From: Methylocapsa sp. S129
GTDB taxonomy: Bacteria; Pseudomonadota; Alphaproteobacteria; Rhizobiales; Beijerinckiaceae
Length of the DNA: 64,000 nucleotides
Direction of reading: 5' to 3'
NCBI RefSeq assembly: GCF_009765995.1
Contig: NZ_LMUI01000013.1
Coordinates: 125,117 to 189,116, forward strand
Each line of letters begins with the position of its first letter. Within the stretch, counting starts at the first letter, position 1. The position numbers and the translations under genes were made by a program. Shown here in pieces: positions 1 through 7,499 of this stretch. A model generated the notes under the pieces. That model was not told the origin of the DNA and ran no database searches. It was given only the letters and a program-made list of their open reading frames with translations.

Positions 1-363
1 GCCAATCCCTTCACCAAGGACGCCCAGATCATGGGCATTCATAATGCGCGGAGGTTTCTCGGCGACAAACTGATCCGCACCGCGCCGCCGCACGCCATTC
101 TCGATCCCGCTCATGGGCCGCTGATCGCGGTGCGCCTCAACATCCTGACCCGCAAGACGCTCGGCGGCCTGGAGACCGATCTTGACGCGCGCGTTTTCGG
201 CGCGGGAGGCGCGATCATCCCCGGCCTCTATGCTGTCGGGGAAGCCGCCGGCTTTGGCGGCGGCGGCATGCACGGCTACCGCTCGCTGGAAGGGACGTTC
301 CTGGGCGGCTGCCTGTTCTCCGGCCGGACGGCGGGACGCGCGGCGGCGAAGACGGTGGCGTAG
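1..363 (+). CDS. FAD-binding dehydrogenase, C-terminal part (cut by window edge)
   Basis: The reading frame is open from base 1 and ends at TAG 361-363, so only the last 120 residues are present. They carry the C-terminal flavin-binding signature of fumarate reductase/3-ketosteroid dehydrogenase-type flavoproteins: a GLYAVGEAAGFGGGGMHGYR stretch followed by LEGTFLGGCLFSGRTAGRAAA. The closest class I recognise is the FAD-binding dehydrogenase group related to KstD. The substrate cannot be told from this fragment. An internal ATG at 31 is not the real start. Confidence 0.8.
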   Translation, partial: ANPFTKDAQIMGIHNARRFLGDKLIRTAPPHAILDPAHGPLIAVRLNILTRKTLGGLETDLDARVFGAGGAIIPGLYAVGEAAGFGGGGMHGYRSLEGTFLGGCLFSGRTAGRAAAKTVA

Positions 364-468
364 CGCCCCCAATGCTTGACAAAACAAATCGACGCCGCGT
401 CAATCCGCGTTCATGAATCTGTCGCACAGATAGACGCAATAGAGGCCAAACGACTCGGGGACATTAAA

Positions 469-990
469 ATGAACGCCATCGCCGACATCACGCACCGCCT
501 GCACGAACAGGAGATCAAGCTCCTCGCCCAGTTGCGCTCTGCCCGCCGCAGCAAGACCGACAAGGTCACCCCCGAGTTCTCGATGGGCGACAAGGTTGCC
601 GATAAAGTGGCGGCGACGATGGGGTCGTGGCCGTTCATCATCATCCAGACCGCGATTCTGATGGTCTGGATCGTCCTCAACGTCACCGCTTATGTCGAGC
701 AATGGGATCCCTATCCCTTCATCCTGCTCAATCTCGCACTGTCGTTTCAAGCGGCCTATGCCGCGCCTTTCATCATGATGAGCCAGAACCGCCAGGCGGC
801 GATCGATCGCGCCGCCGCCCAGACCGACTACGGCATCAACGCCAAGGCCGAACTCGAAATCGAGCTGCTGCATCAAAAGCTCGATCTCCTGCGCGAAACC
901 GAAGTCTCCGAACTGATCCAGGTCATTCGCCGTCTCGAAGCGCGGCTGCCGCAAGCGGTGGCGGCCGAGGCGGAGGCCAAACCGGCCTGA
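469..990 (+). CDS. DUF1003 family membrane protein
   Basis: This 173-residue protein starts at ATG 469, which follows a GGGGAC purine stretch; the frame is open further upstream but without a convincing ribosome site. Two hydrophobic segments, roughly residues 50-68 and 78-96, are joined by a short polar loop. The second leads into the DUF1003 signature, in which FILLNLALSFQAAYAAP is followed by IMMSQNRQ. The C-terminus is a charged, probably coiled-coil tail (residues 105-165). DUF1003 proteins are predicted inner-membrane proteins of unknown function. Nothing in the neighbourhood suggests a role. Confidence 0.85.
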   Translation: MNAIADITHRLHEQEIKLLAQLRSARRSKTDKVTPEFSMGDKVADKVAATMGSWPFIIIQTAILMVWIVLNVTAYVEQWDPYPFILLNLALSFQAAYAAPFIMMSQNRQAAIDRAAAQTDYGINAKAELEIELLHQKLDLLRETEVSELIQVIRRLEARLPQAVAAEAEAKPA

Positions 991-1070
991 CGAATGCGGC
1001 GCCGCTCCCAAGACTTGAGCGGCGAACGAACGTAGGAACAAGATAGAAGCTCGGAATCGCCTCGGCCGGA

Positions 1071-2519
1071 TCAAGCCGTGGTCGAGAGATGTTGCGCCGC
1101 ATAGGCCCGCCATGGGCGCCAGAGTTCGGCGCGCGCGAGGAGTTCGCCAGCAAGCGGCCGTCGACCTTCGGCATCGATCAGCGCAGGCGCAAGACTGACC
1201 TCGGCTGCGGAAAACGCGTCGGGCTCGCGCAGCAGACGCGCGGCAATATATTGCGCCGTGGATTCATCCATGCCGCGGACGGACCGCAGCCGCTGCGCGG
1301 TCTCGTCCAACCCGCGATGCGCGCCAAACAGATGGGGATCGGCCGCAATGGCGGCGGCGATGGCGGCGATCGTCGCCGCCGCGTCTTTGGAAATATCGAG
1401 GACCGCCAAATCCGCGGCCGCCAGGACGTCCGGCCGCGGGAACAGCGTCGTGAGCGTGCGATCCGGCGCCGCCAGAGGTTCGCCATGCGCGGCGGCGAGC
1501 CGCCCCGCGAGAGGGGTCGCCGCGAGAATCGTGTTCCGCTGCTCCAGAACCACGCGCACGGCGAGTTCGAACCCGTCCCACGCGCCCGGCGCGCGCAGCC
1601 CCGGCCGCGCTGCGACCAAAGGCGCCAGCGCCGGATCTTGCACAAGATGAGCGCCGATGGCGACAGGGTCGGCGGCCAGATCGAACACGCGCCGCAGCCG
1701 GGCGATGATCGCCGGCAGCGCCGACAATTTGGGAAAGCGGATCGTCGCGCGCAGCGCATGGCCCTCGCCGGGCCTCACCGAGACGCTCCCTTGCACGCCG
1801 TCGAGTTCGATGGTTCGCGAATAGCTGTCGTCGGCGACGGTTTCGACGCCCGGAATGGCGCGCAGCCGCAGAAAGTCCAGCATGGCCGGCCAATCATAGG
1901 GCGGCTGATAGCGCAGCAACAGGCTGACGTCGCCCCGCGCTCCCGCCGAAATCTCCGGCTGGTTCGCGCGCCGCAAGGCGCCTGGCGGCCGGCTGAACAA
2001 CGTCTGGAAAGTCTCATTGAACCTGCGGACGCTGCCAAAGCCCGAAGCAAAAGCGACTTCAGTCATCGGCAGACGTGTTTCGTGGATCAATTGTTTGGCC
2101 AGGAGAACGCGGCGGGTCTGCGCGACGGCGACGGGCGAAGCGCCGAGATGCTGGCGGAACAGGCGGCGCAACTGCCGCTCCCCGACCCCGAGCCGATTGG
2201 CCAAGGCATCGACATCCGCCGCATCCAGCGCCCCCAGTTCAATCAGGGCGAGAGCGCGGGACACGGTATTGGATGTTCCTCGCCAGGCGCCAAGATCCGG
2301 CGCCGTCTCCGGCCGGCACCGCAGGCACGGGCGGAACCCGGCCTCCTGCGCCGCCGCCGCGGTGGGATAGAAGTTCACATTCTGCGCGCGCGGCGTGCGC
2401 GCCGGGCAGACGGGCCGACAGTAAATGCCCGTCGTCTTCACGCCGATGAACAAGCGCCCGTCGAAACGGGCGTCGCGCTGGCTGATCGCGCGGTAGCAGG
2501 CGTCGTGATCGAGATCCAT
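1071..2519 (-). CDS. Ada-AlkA hybrid: methylphosphotriester sensor/regulator fused to 3-methyladenine DNA glycosylase
   Basis: This is a 482-residue three-part protein. The N-terminal Ada zinc domain has four cysteines at C34, C38, C65 and C68, each four residues before the E. coli Ada set, so C34 should be the methyl-phosphotriester acceptor. An AraC-type DNA-binding domain follows (about 85-185), then AlkA N-terminal and HhH-GPD domains (about 195-475). The Ada methylguanine methyltransferase domain is absent; the divergent ogt gene supplies that activity. The family catalyses release of alkylated bases from DNA. One oddity: by hand alignment with E. coli AlkA, the catalytic Asp (Asp238) position is Glu440 here (codon 1200-1202), inside a PDAFSAAEVSL stretch. 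Confidence 0.92.
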   Translation of the reverse strand: MDLDHDACYRAISQRDARFDGRLFIGVKTTGIYCRPVCPARTPRAQNVNFYPTAAAAQEAGFRPCLRCRPETAPDLGAWRGTSNTVSRALALIELGALDAADVDALANRLGVGERQLRRLFRQHLGASPVAVAQTRRVLLAKQLIHETRLPMTEVAFASGFGSVRRFNETFQTLFSRPPGALRRANQPEISAGARGDVSLLLRYQPPYDWPAMLDFLRLRAIPGVETVADDSYSRTIELDGVQGSVSVRPGEGHALRATIRFPKLSALPAIIARLRRVFDLAADPVAIGAHLVQDPALAPLVAARPGLRAPGAWDGFELAVRVVLEQRNTILAATPLAGRLAAAHGEPLAAPDRTLTTLFPRPDVLAAADLAVLDISKDAAATIAAIAAAIAADPHLFGAHRGLDETAQRLRSVRGMDESTAQYIAARLLREPDAFSAAEVSLAPALIDAEGRRPLAGELLARAELWRPWRAYAAQHLSTTA

Positions 2520-2554
2520 GCGTTAGATATGTTGTGAAAGGCCGCCCCCGTCTA

Positions 2555-2613
2555 GCGGTTTTCGGACATGGTCATTTCCGCGACGTGGCGGGATGACGGT
2601 GTCCGAAAACCGC
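2555..2613. promoter_or_regulatory. Perfect 14-bp inverted repeat between the divergent alkylation-repair genes
   Basis: GCGGTTTTCGGACA at 2555-2568 is exactly mirrored by its reverse complement at 2600-2613, with a second GTCAT/ATGAC pair inside. It sits between the starts of ada-alkA (2519, minus) and ogt (2669, plus). It could be a shared operator for Ada-type control, or a dispersed palindromic repeat of the type common in Rhizobiales. The sequence alone does not decide. Confidence 0.5.
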
Positions 2614-2668
2614 CAGACGCCGACAGCCGCCCGGGCGATGGTCACGGCGTCGTTTGCCGGAGATCGCC

Positions 2669-3220
2669 ATGTCTGTCCAAACCTTCCATCTCGAACGCGC
2701 GAGCACGCCGACCGGCGTCATGCTGATCGTCACCGATGACCAGCATCGCCTGCGCGCCGTGGACTGGGAGGATCACGAAGATCGGATGTGGCGGTTGTTC
2801 CGGCGCCGCTATGGCGAGAACGCGATCGCGCTCGATAAGGCGCAAAACGTCTCGACGGCCAGACGCGCGCTCGACGCCTATTTCGAGGGCGATTGGGGCG
2901 CCGTCGCCCAGACGCCGGTCGCAACAAACGGAACGGAATTCCAGAGCGCGGTCTGGGCCGCGCTGCGGCAGATCCCGGCGGGAGCCACCCTCAGCTATGG
3001 CGCTCTGGCGGCGCGGCTTGACCGGCCCAAGGCGATGCGCGCCGTCGGCCTCGCCAATGGCGCCAATCCGATCGCGATCTTCGTTCCCTGTCACCGGGTG
3101 ATTGGCGCCGACGCGTCACTGACCGGCTTTGGCGGCGGCATCCACCGCAAACGCTGGCTGCTGGCGCACGAGAGCGGCGCCGCGCCGGTTTTGCAGTCGG
3201 TTCAACAGGAGACCGCATGA
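2669..3220 (+). CDS. ogt: Methylated-DNA--[protein]-cysteine S-methyltransferase
   Basis: This 183-residue protein has the full MGMT signature IFVPCHRVIG, with acceptor Cys141, and the upstream winged-helix segment (about residues 88-130) that flips the damaged base. It transfers a methyl group from O6-methylguanine in DNA irreversibly to itself. I chose ATG 2669 because a GGAG motif precedes it; a TTG at 2654 in the same frame is less likely. It is divergent from the Ada-AlkA hybrid, which lacks this domain. Its stop overlaps the next start by 4 bp (ATGA). Confidence 0.93.
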   Translation: MSVQTFHLERASTPTGVMLIVTDDQHRLRAVDWEDHEDRMWRLFRRRYGENAIALDKAQNVSTARRALDAYFEGDWGAVAQTPVATNGTEFQSAVWAALRQIPAGATLSYGALAARLDRPKAMRAVGLANGANPIAIFVPCHRVIGADASLTGFGGGIHRKRWLLAHESGAAPVLQSVQQETA

Positions 3221-3642
3221 TGAACGCCGAAGACAACAAACGCGCGGTGATGGCGACATGGAAGGCGTTCGCCAGCCGCGATCCCGCTGAGATCGCAGCC
3301 ATGTTCACCGAAGACGCCCAATGGTTCGCCCCGCCAGGGAACGCGACGGCGATCGCGCTCAATGCAACCCATCACATGATGGGCAAGGCGAAGATCGTTC
3401 ACTTCATCGCAGTCGATTTTGGCAAATTGTTCAGTCGCGACGTCAAGGTCGATTTCGCGGGCTTTTACGGCGACGGCAATGTCGTCGTGGTCGAGCAGCG
3501 TTTGCAGGCGACATTGTCGAACGGCGCGCCTTACGACAACGATTATTGCTTTGTCCTTGAACTGGAGGACGGCCGGATTCGGCGCGTGCGCGAGTATATG
3601 GACACGGCCAAGGGCCACCGGATGATCTTCGCGGCGGCGTAG
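3217..3642 (+). CDS. NTF2/SnoaL-like domain protein
   Basis: The protein has 141 residues, the usual size of a single cone-shaped NTF2-like domain. It follows the SnoaL/ketosteroid-isomerase-like pattern: an N-terminal helix (NKRAVMATWKAFASRD), then AAMFTEDAQWFAPPG, and a C-terminal strand set ending in RIRRVREYMDTAKG. It is translationally coupled to ogt by an ATGA overlap, so it is probably co-expressed with that repair gene. Members include isomerases, hydrolases and binding proteins, and no substrate can be assigned. Confidence 0.8.
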   Translation: MMNAEDNKRAVMATWKAFASRDPAEIAAMFTEDAQWFAPPGNATAIALNATHHMMGKAKIVHFIAVDFGKLFSRDVKVDFAGFYGDGNVVVVEQRLQATLSNGAPYDNDYCFVLELEDGRIRRVREYMDTAKGHRMIFAAA

Positions 3643-3659
3643 AGCCTGATCCGACGATC

Positions 3660-4667
3660 TTACTTCCAGCACCGGCCGGAATAATCGATCGCATAAAGCT
3701 CCGGCTTGGCGGCGATGGCGGCCATGCCGACCAGCACAGCGTCGGCATGGGTCACCAGCCGCGTCGGAATGCGGCGCGCCATCGCGTCGACCGGGGCCTT
3801 GGCCTCGAAGGCGGCGCGAAACGCCTTCTCGTCGAGAAGATCGAGAATGCGCGGCAACACGCCGCCGGACAGCGTGACGCCGCCCGTCGCGACGAAGGTC
3901 ACGCCCATGTCGCCGGCAAACCGGGCGATGAGCCGCCAGTAGAGAGCGACCGTCGCCGCCTCGTCGCCCGCGCGATTCTGATGCGCGCGATCGACGATCG
4001 CCGCCCCATCCAGCCCTTCGGCCGGCTTGCACAGAGACGCCAGCCGCGCCGCATGCAGCCGCACGAGCCCGGGACCGGCCATCACGCTTTCGGTGGTGAC
4101 GCGGCCATACACGCGCTCCAGATGCGGCCAGATCGCCGCCTCCTCGTCGTCGATTGGCCCGAAATCAGTATGGCAGGCCTCAGAAGCCAGCGGCGTATGG
4201 CGCCCCGCCGCTTCGACAAGGGCGCCGACGCCAAGGCCAGTGCCGGGCCCCAGAATGACCTGTGGACCGCTGCCGGGAGAAAAGCGCGCCGGCCCGATCA
4301 GCCGCGCCCATTGATCGGGAATGGTCGGCAGCGACAAAGCCTGCGCCTCGAAATCATTGAGCAGCAGCCCCTGGTCGAGGCCGACCGCCTTGGCGACCTT
4401 CGGCCCGTCCATCAGCCATGGCGCGTTGGTGAGCTTGAGCGTGCGCCCATCGACCGGCCCGGCCCCGCAGGCGATGACCGAACGCGGCCGGGCGCCGAGC
4501 TTGGCCGCCGCCGCCTCGATCGCTTCGCCAAGCCCTGGATATTCGTGAGTCTTCAAATGGACCGCCTCGCCCGGAGGCGAATCGGGCGCGCTCTTCAGGG
4601 CGAAGCGCACATTGGTGCCGCCGGTATCGCAGACGAAGATGGGAAAGGGAAAGGATATCGCGCTCAT
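3660..4667 (-). CDS. glk: Glucokinase
   Basis: This 335-residue protein phosphorylates glucose with ATP to glucose 6-phosphate. It shows the phosphate-binding motif DTGGTN at residues 14-19 near the N-terminus, the catalytic LLNDFEAQ segment, the GPGTGLGVGAL adenosine/phosphate loop, and EACHTDFGP. All are typical of bacterial Glk of the E. coli type. I placed the start at ATG 4667, which leaves the expected short N-terminus before DTGGTN; the frame extends upstream to 4733 but that part has no family similarity. It converges on the SnoaL-like gene and stands apart from the glycogen operon at 48-60 kb, whose products would generate free glucose. Confidence 0.93.
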   Translation of the reverse strand: MSAISFPFPIFVCDTGGTNVRFALKSAPDSPPGEAVHLKTHEYPGLGEAIEAAAAKLGARPRSVIACGAGPVDGRTLKLTNAPWLMDGPKVAKAVGLDQGLLLNDFEAQALSLPTIPDQWARLIGPARFSPGSGPQVILGPGTGLGVGALVEAAGRHTPLASEACHTDFGPIDDEEAAIWPHLERVYGRVTTESVMAGPGLVRLHAARLASLCKPAEGLDGAAIVDRAHQNRAGDEAATVALYWRLIARFAGDMGVTFVATGGVTLSGGVLPRILDLLDEKAFRAAFEAKAPVDAMARRIPTRLVTHADAVLVGMAAIAAKPELYAIDYSGRCWK

Positions 4668-4771
4668 GGCGCCATTCACAGGAAAGGAGGGGCCGGCGTC
4701 AAGATGCCGGCTGGCGCGCGCTGTCGGACGCAAAATGATTTACGCTCGCGCCAGGAGGCGAATCGCGCGCG

Positions 4772-4921
4772 ATGGACAAGCTAGGTTTCTACGAATTCTT
4801 CTGCGGCGGCGGCATGGCGCGCCGAGCGAACCATTCAACTCGCGCATCGGTGCAACTCGAATGGAATATCGGCGAAGACGATTGCTTATCCAATTTACCG
4901 CCTGTAAAGAACGAAGAGTGA
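4772..4921 (+). pseudogene. 5' stump of an older C5-cytosine methyltransferase gene (dcm)
   Basis: ATG 4772 opens a frame whose first 17 residues, MDKLGFYEFFCGGGMAR, match the N-terminus of the intact methyltransferase at 5079 (MAQFTFCEFFAGGGMAR), including motif I (F-x-GGGMAR). Identity is 11 of 17 by eye. An AGGAGG lies at 4753-4758. After about base 4825 the frame reads unrelated residues and stops at 4919-4921, so similarity ends abruptly. Together with the 3' stump at 6886-7071 it looks like the remains of a resident dcm whose middle was replaced by the R-M pair. An alternative reading is a duplicated start region of the incoming gene, but the codons differ too much for a recent duplication. 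Confidence 0.65.
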
Positions 4922-5078
4922 ACCTGTTCGGCGCTCACTGAGTCGATTTGCCGATCGACTGTTTGTTGCCGTCGTACGCCATCCACAGAAGAGTCACACC
5001 AATCCTACGAACTCGGAGAAGGGCAGTTTCGAAAGTTAGCCGCTCACTCTAGTCTCGGATCGGGAGACGGTCGTCGAC

Positions 5079-6254
5079 ATGGCCCAATTTACATTTTGCG
5101 AATTTTTTGCTGGCGGCGGTATGGCGCGCGCCGGGCTCGGTGTTTCATGGCGCTGCCTGTTCGCCAACGACTTCGACGAGATGAAAGTATCGACCTACGA
5201 GGCCAATTGGGGTTGCGGGGACATTAAGCACGGCGATGTCGCCAAGCTTACGCTAGCCGACCTGCCAGCCAAGACCGTCGACCTTTCATGGGCGTCATTT
5301 CCCTGCCAAGATCTTTCGCTCGCTGGCGACTATCGAGGCCTCGGTCGCGAGCGCGACGACGCCAAGACGCGGTCCGGAACGTTTTGGCCGTTCTGGAAGC
5401 TGATGCGTGGCCTCGTTCAAGACGGCCGCGCCCCACGCGCCATCGTTCTTGAGAATGTCTACGGTTGCTTGACCTCCCACGGCGGCAAGGACTTTGCCGC
5501 AATCGCTTCGGCCCTTTCGGGATCGGATTACCGTTTCGGAGCTGTGGTGATCAACGCGGCTCATTTCGTCCCGCAGTCGCGCCCGCGCGTATTCTTCATC
5601 GCTATCCGCAAGGGTGAGACGATCCCGGAAGGGCTCACAACCGAGGGTCCGCAGCGGAGCTGGCATCCGGCGTCGCTCCTCGGAGCGCATGCCGCAATGA
5701 CCGACGAAGCGAAGAGAAAATGGGTTTGGTGGAACGTCCCGATGCCCGCCGTCCGAAATATGGTCTTCGCGGACCTTATTGAAGAGAATCCGACAAGCGT
5801 GAAATGGCATAATGCCGCCGAAACTAAGTACCTGCTCGGGCTGATGTCGCCATTGAACCGCGATAAGGTTGCGAACGCCAGAAAATCCGGGCGCCGTATA
5901 GTGGGCGCAATCTACAGACGCACACGTCCCGATGAAAAAGGCATCAAGCGCCAGCGCGCGGAAGTCCGCTTCGACGATATCTCCGGATGCCTGCGCACGC
6001 CAGCAGGCGGCTCTTCTCGCCAAACCATTCTCGTGGTCGAAGGCAAGACGATACGTTCGCGACTCTTATCATCTCGCGAAGCAGCGCGGCTTATGGGGTT
6101 GAATGACGACTACTTGCTTCCTGCACGTTACAACGAAGCTTATCATGTGTGTGGCGACGGGGTTTGCGTGCCCGTGGTGCGGCACCTCGCGGAGCGCGTT
6201 CTAGAACCGATGTTGGCGACAAATCGAGCAGAAGAATTAATCGCGGCGGAGTAG
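5079..6254 (+). CDS. DNA (cytosine-5-)-methyltransferase of the R-M pair
   Basis: This 391-residue enzyme transfers methyl from S-adenosylmethionine to cytosine C5 in a specific DNA site. Motifs appear in canonical order: motif I FFAGGGMARAGLG (9-21), motif IV SFPCQDLS with catalytic Cys76, motif VI ENV (125-127), motif VIII QSRPR (166-170), a target-recognition region (about 190-320), and motif X GDGVCVPVVRHLAERVLEP at the C-terminus. GC is visibly lower than in the flanking genes. The next gene, a GIY-YIG nuclease, begins 3 bp after the stop, so the two form an operon. The likely role is protecting host DNA from that nuclease. If the nuclease is truly Eco29kI-like the site could be CCGCGG, but this is inference. 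Confidence 0.95.
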   Translation: MAQFTFCEFFAGGGMARAGLGVSWRCLFANDFDEMKVSTYEANWGCGDIKHGDVAKLTLADLPAKTVDLSWASFPCQDLSLAGDYRGLGRERDDAKTRSGTFWPFWKLMRGLVQDGRAPRAIVLENVYGCLTSHGGKDFAAIASALSGSDYRFGAVVINAAHFVPQSRPRVFFIAIRKGETIPEGLTTEGPQRSWHPASLLGAHAAMTDEAKRKWVWWNVPMPAVRNMVFADLIEENPTSVKWHNAAETKYLLGLMSPLNRDKVANARKSGRRIVGAIYRRTRPDEKGIKRQRAEVRFDDISGCLRTPAGGSSRQTILVVEGKTIRSRLLSSREAARLMGLNDDYLLPARYNEAYHVCGDGVCVPVVRHLAERVLEPMLATNRAEELIAAE

Positions 6255-6257
6255 GGA

Positions 6258-6839
6258 ATGGCGATAGACCTAGCCTTCCGAAGCAAGGCAGTTCGTACGC
6301 TCACAAACGAAATCGGCTGTTATGTTCTTTGCGATCTCGATCAGGTGCCTATCTATGTCGGGCAGTCTGTCGATGGTATCCGCGCCCGAGTAAATCGACA
6401 TCTCACATCAGCTAGGAGCGACATCATCGCGAACCGGCAAGTCGACGTGTGGGAGATCGCCTGGGTCTGGGCTTACCCTGTCGGAAACAGGGCGGATATA
6501 GGCGCCGTCGAGGACGCGCTTTTTCATGAGTTCCACGCTCGGTCTGCTCTTATGAATGGCAAAGTGCCGAAGCTACCGCCACGGAGGACAAGAGTACCGG
6601 AGCCGACTCAGAAAATTCAAGTGATGGCGAACGCTGAAATTAAGGAAAAGAAAGACCCGGCGCTACGCCTCCCACGCCAAGCTGAGCACTATCGCCAGAT
6701 CGTGGGCCACTTTCTGGCAGTGAAGAACTCCAAGGAAATCGCGGTCGCTATCCAAGCACACTTTCAACGGCTCCAGAAGTACCACCGAGAGCTACTTGGC
6801 CTTGCCAGGGAGGTAGAAGGCGATAGCGGCGACGACTAA
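6258..6839 (+). CDS. Eco29kI-like GIY-YIG type II restriction endonuclease
   Basis: The protein has 193 residues, close to R.Eco29kI (214). It shows a GIY-YIG nuclease core: the GCYVL strand (20-24), IYVGQS (32-37, Tyr33), R44 and H48 spaced as Arg/His in Eco29kI, E85 in an AVEDALFHEF helix (metal ligand), and N100 in ALMNGK. These would cut duplex DNA at the site protected by the adjacent methyltransferase. The C-terminal 60 residues are charged and helical. It is downstream of the methylase by 3 bp, so the methylase is translated first. A stand-alone GIY-YIG repair or homing protein is possible, but the tight pairing with a C5 methylase makes restriction much more likely. Confidence 0.85.
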   Translation: MAIDLAFRSKAVRTLTNEIGCYVLCDLDQVPIYVGQSVDGIRARVNRHLTSARSDIIANRQVDVWEIAWVWAYPVGNRADIGAVEDALFHEFHARSALMNGKVPKLPPRRTRVPEPTQKIQVMANAEIKEKKDPALRLPRQAEHYRQIVGHFLAVKNSKEIAVAIQAHFQRLQKYHRELLGLAREVEGDSGDD

Positions 6840-6885
6840 AGCGTGGAACTACTCGGAGGTGAGCCTGATAACGTTACAATCCTGA

Positions 6886-7071
6886 GTGGCGCTCTTGTTT
6901 ATGACATCTGACGTTTATGAGCCCGCGCTGCGGGCTAAGGTTTTCGAAACCATCCTCATCGGCGACGGAGTCGCGGCACCGTTCGGGCGTTTCTTGAGCG
7001 ACTTGCTTCTTCCGCTAACTAGGGCGCGAAGCGAAGCCAAAAGGGAACCGACGCGCGGCCCGCCCGCATGA
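6886..7071 (+). pseudogene. 3' stump of the older dcm gene, still coupled to vsr
   Basis: The frame reads ILIGDGVAAPFGRFLSDLLLPL near its end, which matches motif X of C5 methyltransferases (compare GDGVCVPVVRHLAERVLEP in the intact gene), then a short basic tail to TGA 7069-7071. No catalytic motif precedes it; similarity fades upstream of about 6945. The TGA overlaps the ATG of vsr (ATGA at 7068-7071), as expected for an intact dcm-vsr operon. The 5' counterpart is at 4772. A small independent protein from GTG 6886 cannot be excluded, but motif X alone has no known function. Confidence 0.65.
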
Positions 7072-7499
7072 GGGCCGCGGGCAAACCCACTGCGGAGCGC
7101 TCCGCGATCATGCGCGCCGTCAAGTCGCGCGACACGGCGCCCGAGCTTATGCTGCGCACAATGCTGCGCAGCATAAAGCCGGGCTATCGGCTGCATCGAG
7201 CCGATCTGCCGGGCAAGCCCGATATCGTCTATGGCCCGCGCCGCCTCGCCATTTTCATGCATGGCTGCTTCTGGCACGGCCATGATTGCAAGCGCGGCGC
7301 CCGTGCGCCAAAAGACAACGCCGCCTATTGGAGCGCCAAGATCGCCAGAAATCGCGCGCGCGACGCGACCCATCTCAAAGCACTGGCGGCGCTCGGCTGG
7401 CGCACGCTCGTCGTGTTCGAATGCGCGCTGAAGGACAAGCCGGCGCTCGAACGCCGTTTGCGGGATGCCCTGGAGGCCGGCGAAGGAGGTCAGCGATGA
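7068..7499 (+). CDS. vsr: Very short patch repair endonuclease
   Basis: This 143-residue protein nicks DNA 5' of T in T:G mismatches that arise when 5-methylcytosine deaminates. The family pattern is complete: RSAIMRAVKSRDTAPEL (11-27), GYRLHRADLPGKPDIV with catalytic Asp52, FMHGCFWHGHDCKRGARAPK with the zinc and active-site His/Cys cluster (65-74), YWSAKIARNRARD, and a GWRTLVVFEC core strand. Its start overlaps the stop of the dcm 3' stump, and its own stop overlaps the next gene (ATGA). It probably belonged to the resident dcm and now lies 3' of the incoming R-M pair, where 5-methylcytosine repair is still useful. Confidence 0.95.
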   Translation: MRAAGKPTAERSAIMRAVKSRDTAPELMLRTMLRSIKPGYRLHRADLPGKPDIVYGPRRLAIFMHGCFWHGHDCKRGARAPKDNAAYWSAKIARNRARDATHLKALAALGWRTLVVFECALKDKPALERRLRDALEAGEGGQR

